Position numbers and translations under genes: made by a program | In this document: piece after piece, positions 19,257 to 21,432 of the stretch | Layout: every line of letters begins with the position of its first letter | Numbering within the stretch: position 1 is the stretch's first letter | The notes under the pieces: generated by a model | Databases searched by the model: none | Seen by the model: the letters and a program-made list of their open reading frames with translations, nothing else | What the model was told of the DNA's origin: nothing | Origin: Dentipellis sp. KUC8613 | Lineage: Eukaryota; Basidiomycota; Agaricomycetes; Russulales; Hericiaceae | Reading direction: 5' to 3' | Assembly (NCBI GenBank): GCA_002286715.1 | Contig: NSJX01000041.1 | Location: 214,666 to 236,097 of the forward strand | Length of the DNA: 21,432 bases

Positions 19257-20003
19257 CGTGAAATGATGTAATGTTTTCTATTTACGATGCGCTTCCAGAC
19301 GACCTCATCCAAATGAACTTGACATCCTCGGAGATTCTTATATATTTGCTTGCACGGAAAGACCGTATGATTTTGGACTGAAAATACTTCACATAAAATG
19401 TTCAGGCTGGCCTTTTGACTCTCCATACCCTTGGTCTGCTGTACTTTTTTACCCACATTGCTCTGATTGTACAACTGTTGTTTTTCCTTTCTGCCTTAAT
19501 GCATCGCATCACTCTGCATCATATAATACCCACACCACTTTGCAGTGTAATACCATGTTTTCAGGCTGTGAGACAGTTCCCTTGATCTTTTAGACTACTA
19601 CTATGTGGCTTTGGGGTGGCTACTGCCACCACAAAAATTGGTTCCTCAGGAAGACATTTGTTTCCTGCTTGTGTCTCAGAATACAATTTTTTCAATGCAT
19701 GTCTAAGGCTACCAGAGATGCTAAGAACCTTGTGGGTTCAGATTTATCTATGAATTGTCGCGGAGACGAGGCGACCGGCCCGATGGTCGGCGATGCGGCG
19801 CCGAGTCGAGCATCCAGAAGCGTGCGAAAAGGGTGAGTTGGCGGAATGAAGAGATGAGGATACGGGGTAGAGGCAGTGCCACCGAGGCGGACAAGAGGTC
19901 TCGCTAGGCAACAACGGCGTGCCGAGGACCAAGATGGCTCCAAGGCCAAAGGGGCGGCGTAGGCTCAACGGCACGGTACGGCACGAAGACTCATCTTGTG
20001 CAG
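19257..20003. other. Kinase 3' flank and GC-rich non-coding stretch
   Basis: 19257 to about 19600 is AT-rich and should contain the kinase 3' UTR. From about 19750 to 19985 composition turns GC-rich, with Arg-rich open frames on both strands (for example 19692-19949 on the minus strand). None has a motif, and I cannot tell a degraded retroelement end from random GC-rich sequence. Confidence 0.35.
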
Positions 20004-20004
20004 A

Positions 20005-20101
20005 CTAGTCCCCAATGACTGAGTATATTGACAAGACCAGCGATACCAGGGATAACTCACCTAGTCCCCAATGACTGAGAGGTCGAGATGGGGAACTAGG
20101 G
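20005..20101. repeat. 19-bp direct repeat with inverted partner
   Basis: CTAGTCCCCAATGACTGAG occurs exactly at 20005-20023 and 20061-20079. Nearby TGGGGAACTAG (20091-20101) is an imperfect inverse of CTAGTCCCCA. A TATA-like CTTATATACTG follows at about 20115. The set could be the edge and promoter of a solo LTR, but no LTR termini could be defined. Confidence 0.7.
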
Positions 20102-20129
20102 GCTAAGCTACTCTACTTATATACTGATA

Positions 20130-20275
20130 GCCGGCGGCTATGCGTGCAGTGCATGCTATGCTCGGCTGTCCAGGCTGTGCGGGCTGTGTGTGGCTATCCT
20201 AGCTGTGCGTGCTGTACGTGCTGTGCTATGCTATGCGACCTGTACCTGCTGTGCATATGGCTATCCAGAGATAAG
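20130..20275 (+). repeat. GCTGTG(C/T)G-rich degenerate minisatellite
   Basis: The stretch is dominated by variants of GGCTGTGCG, GTGCTGTACGT and CTATGCTATGC with a rough 9-11 bp period. No coding potential is visible. Such arrays are frequent in LTR U3 regions and intergenic repeats of fungi. Confidence 0.55.
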
Positions 20276-20713
20276 AGAGATAAGGAACTGTACCGTGTGC
20301 TACTCTAGGGTGAACATTATACCAAACCAATGAGCGTGGAGGCAATGCAAATGCCAAGGACATCAGTCAGCACAACTACGGAGCGCTGATGTGGAGGGGC
20401 GTCGATGTCATGACACACGTGACAGGTGATGTGGGGCTGCAAGGGAGCACTGGTATGGAGGCGCTGAGCGACTGGAGAGAATAGGGATACGGATCCCGAG
20501 CTTGAATGACGGCGCTTGACGGCGGGTCCCGGGCTGGAGCGGCAGAGTCCGGAGGACGTCGTGGGCGCTTACTGAGCGAGCCACGACATGAATCAGTTCT
20601 AAATATGGGGTGGCCCTTACGAACTCGCGCGACCTTGCATTGCCCCGTTAGGAAGTTAGTTCTCATGACTATCTTACCACATCCCTTTTCATGCATCCTT
20701 AGCATAACTTAGT
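20276..20713. other. Non-coding stretch without recognised features
   Basis: Open frames of 68 and 109 codons overlap on opposite strands at 20376-20712 without motifs or splice logic. Nothing further can be supported. Confidence 0.4.
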
Positions 20714-20847
20714 ACAACTGAGAAGTGGGCCGGCAAGCGGCAGTTTCTGCTTCATCTATGAGAGCCATCTTCATTCAAAATAACACATGATATCATATAT
20801 TGTAGATGAATCAGAGCATGCTGCTTGCCAGCCCACTTCTCACTTGT
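20714..20847. mobile_element. 134-bp MITE-like inverted-repeat element
   Basis: The left arm starts ACAACTGAGAAGTGGGC and the right arm, read inward on the minus strand, starts ACAAGTGAGAAGTGGGC. The match continues through GGCAAGC(G/A)GCA and on to TTCATCTA, giving arms of about 44 bp with a few mismatches and an AT-rich centre. Flanks show no obvious target duplication (left TTAGT, right GATGT), so the precise ends or the superfamily cannot be fixed. It is too small to encode a protein and fits a miniature inverted-repeat transposon or a long hairpin. Confidence 0.65.
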
Positions 20848-21139
20848 GATGTGCAGAGCACAGTGCAGCTGGTATTCCAGGTACAGTATGATACAGACAA
20901 AATTGACAGTCTAAGGAACTATGGACGAGGGCATGAGGGTATGTACTAGTACACTGTGTGGAGAACACTGGAGGAAATCAGGTTATTGTAGATAATCAGT
21001 ACTGGGACAGAGGAGCTTTGGAGAGTGGTACAACGGGGTCTAGGTACTTGGGGAAACATGTGATTAAGTAGGAATGGATCAGATCAGATAAAGGGAAGGA
21101 GGACCAACAACTTCCGAGACAATGTGCAAACGCTAACTC
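20848..21139. other. Non-coding stretch without recognised features
   Basis: I see no ORF above background, no RNA gene and no clear repeat. Short GAGATAAGG/CAGATAAAGG-like words recur here and in the terminal hairpin. Confidence 0.35.
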
Positions 21140-21345
21140 AATACCGAGAGATCAAGGATGTCTCTCCTCGGTCTGAGGAGCTGGGATCTTGGTCTGAGGT
21201 CTGAGGTCTCAGTCTGCATCACTGAGTTATTGGACCGAGACATCAGTCCAAAACCTCGGAAATGTCGGTATTGGTGTTGGTATCAGTGTCGGTGCTCAGT
21301 CATGGGTTTGGTGCTTGGTCTCGGTGGTCGGTGGTTGTTGGAAGG
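21140..21345 (+). repeat. GGTCTGAG and TCGGT(A/G)TTGGT low-complexity tract
   Basis: Tandem GGTCTGAGGTCTGAGGTC near 21190-21210 is followed by degenerate (T)CGGTRTTGGT units from about 21268 to 21340. A 74-codon open frame over this tract reflects the repeat only. Confidence 0.55.
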
Positions 21346-21349
21346 AGTC

Positions 21350-21432
21350 AAGGAAAGCAATGAGATAAGGAGTGATCCTTGACACTACCATGATGACTGT
21401 CAAGGATCACTCCTTATCTCATTGCCTTCCTT
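21350..21432. repeat. Near-perfect hairpin, 35-nt arms, cut by the window edge
   Basis: Left arm 21350-21384 (AAGGAAAGCAATGAGATAAG and on to CCTTGACA) pairs with right arm 21398-21432 with one mismatch across a 13-base loop. The right arm ends on the last base given, so the palindrome may extend further or belong to a larger inverted repeat. Confidence 0.9.

Noticed and set aside
19692..19949. Possible gag-like Arg/Pro-rich ORF
   Set aside because: No zinc knuckle, protease or other retroelement motif; both strands equally open.

Overview
The window looks like nuclear DNA of a filamentous basidiomycete, probably an Agaricomycete. Three intact protein genes carry many short introns (48-76 bp, one of 150 bp) with GT(A/G)NG(T/C) donors and CTAAT/CTGAT-like branch points. 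They encode an ING-type PHD-finger protein, a fungal Zn(II)2Cys6 transcription factor and a class-II DYRK (Pom1/DYRK2-like) kinase. All exon boundaries were inferred by hand from splice motifs, frame continuity and family conservation; species was not determined.

Layout. 1-7.9 kb is a nest of mobile elements. A minus-strand Ty1/copia retrotransposon runs from an LTR at about 7410-7877, through a tRNA-iMet-type primer binding site, gag, zinc knuckle, protease and integrase, to a reverse-transcriptase start that breaks off at about 697. It is split at 1431/5004 by a 3.57-kb GC-rich element (1432-5003). This has long terminal inverted repeats, subterminal repeats and a putative 3-bp target duplication (GAC), but no recognisable transposase. 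Inside it an AT-rich stretch, a CT tract and a short intron-containing ORF look like a captured 5' piece of a host gene. Beyond the broken copia 3' end lie a palindromic ACCCAT-rich repeat and a decayed acidic ORF.

7.9-19.3 kb is the genic half: the ING gene (minus, 6 exons, 435 aa), a weakly supported spliced minus-strand transcript (about 10.4-11.15 kb), the zinc-cluster factor (minus, 2 exons, 289 aa), and, divergently from it, the kinase (plus, 9 exons, 1822 aa). The factor and the kinase share a 640-bp pyrimidine-rich intergenic region and could be co-regulated. ING proteins read H3K4me3 for histone acetyltransferase or deacetylase complexes, and Pom1-like kinases control polarity and the cell cycle; nothing here shows that the three act in one pathway.

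19.3-21.4 kb has no convincing gene. It holds a 19-bp direct repeat, a GCTGTG-rich minisatellite, a 134-bp MITE-like element with arms of about 44 bp, a GGT-rich low-complexity tract, and a hairpin with 35-nt arms that ends exactly at the window edge. I found no tRNA, rRNA or CRISPR. The least ordinary object is the nested TIR element with its spliced cargo ORF.
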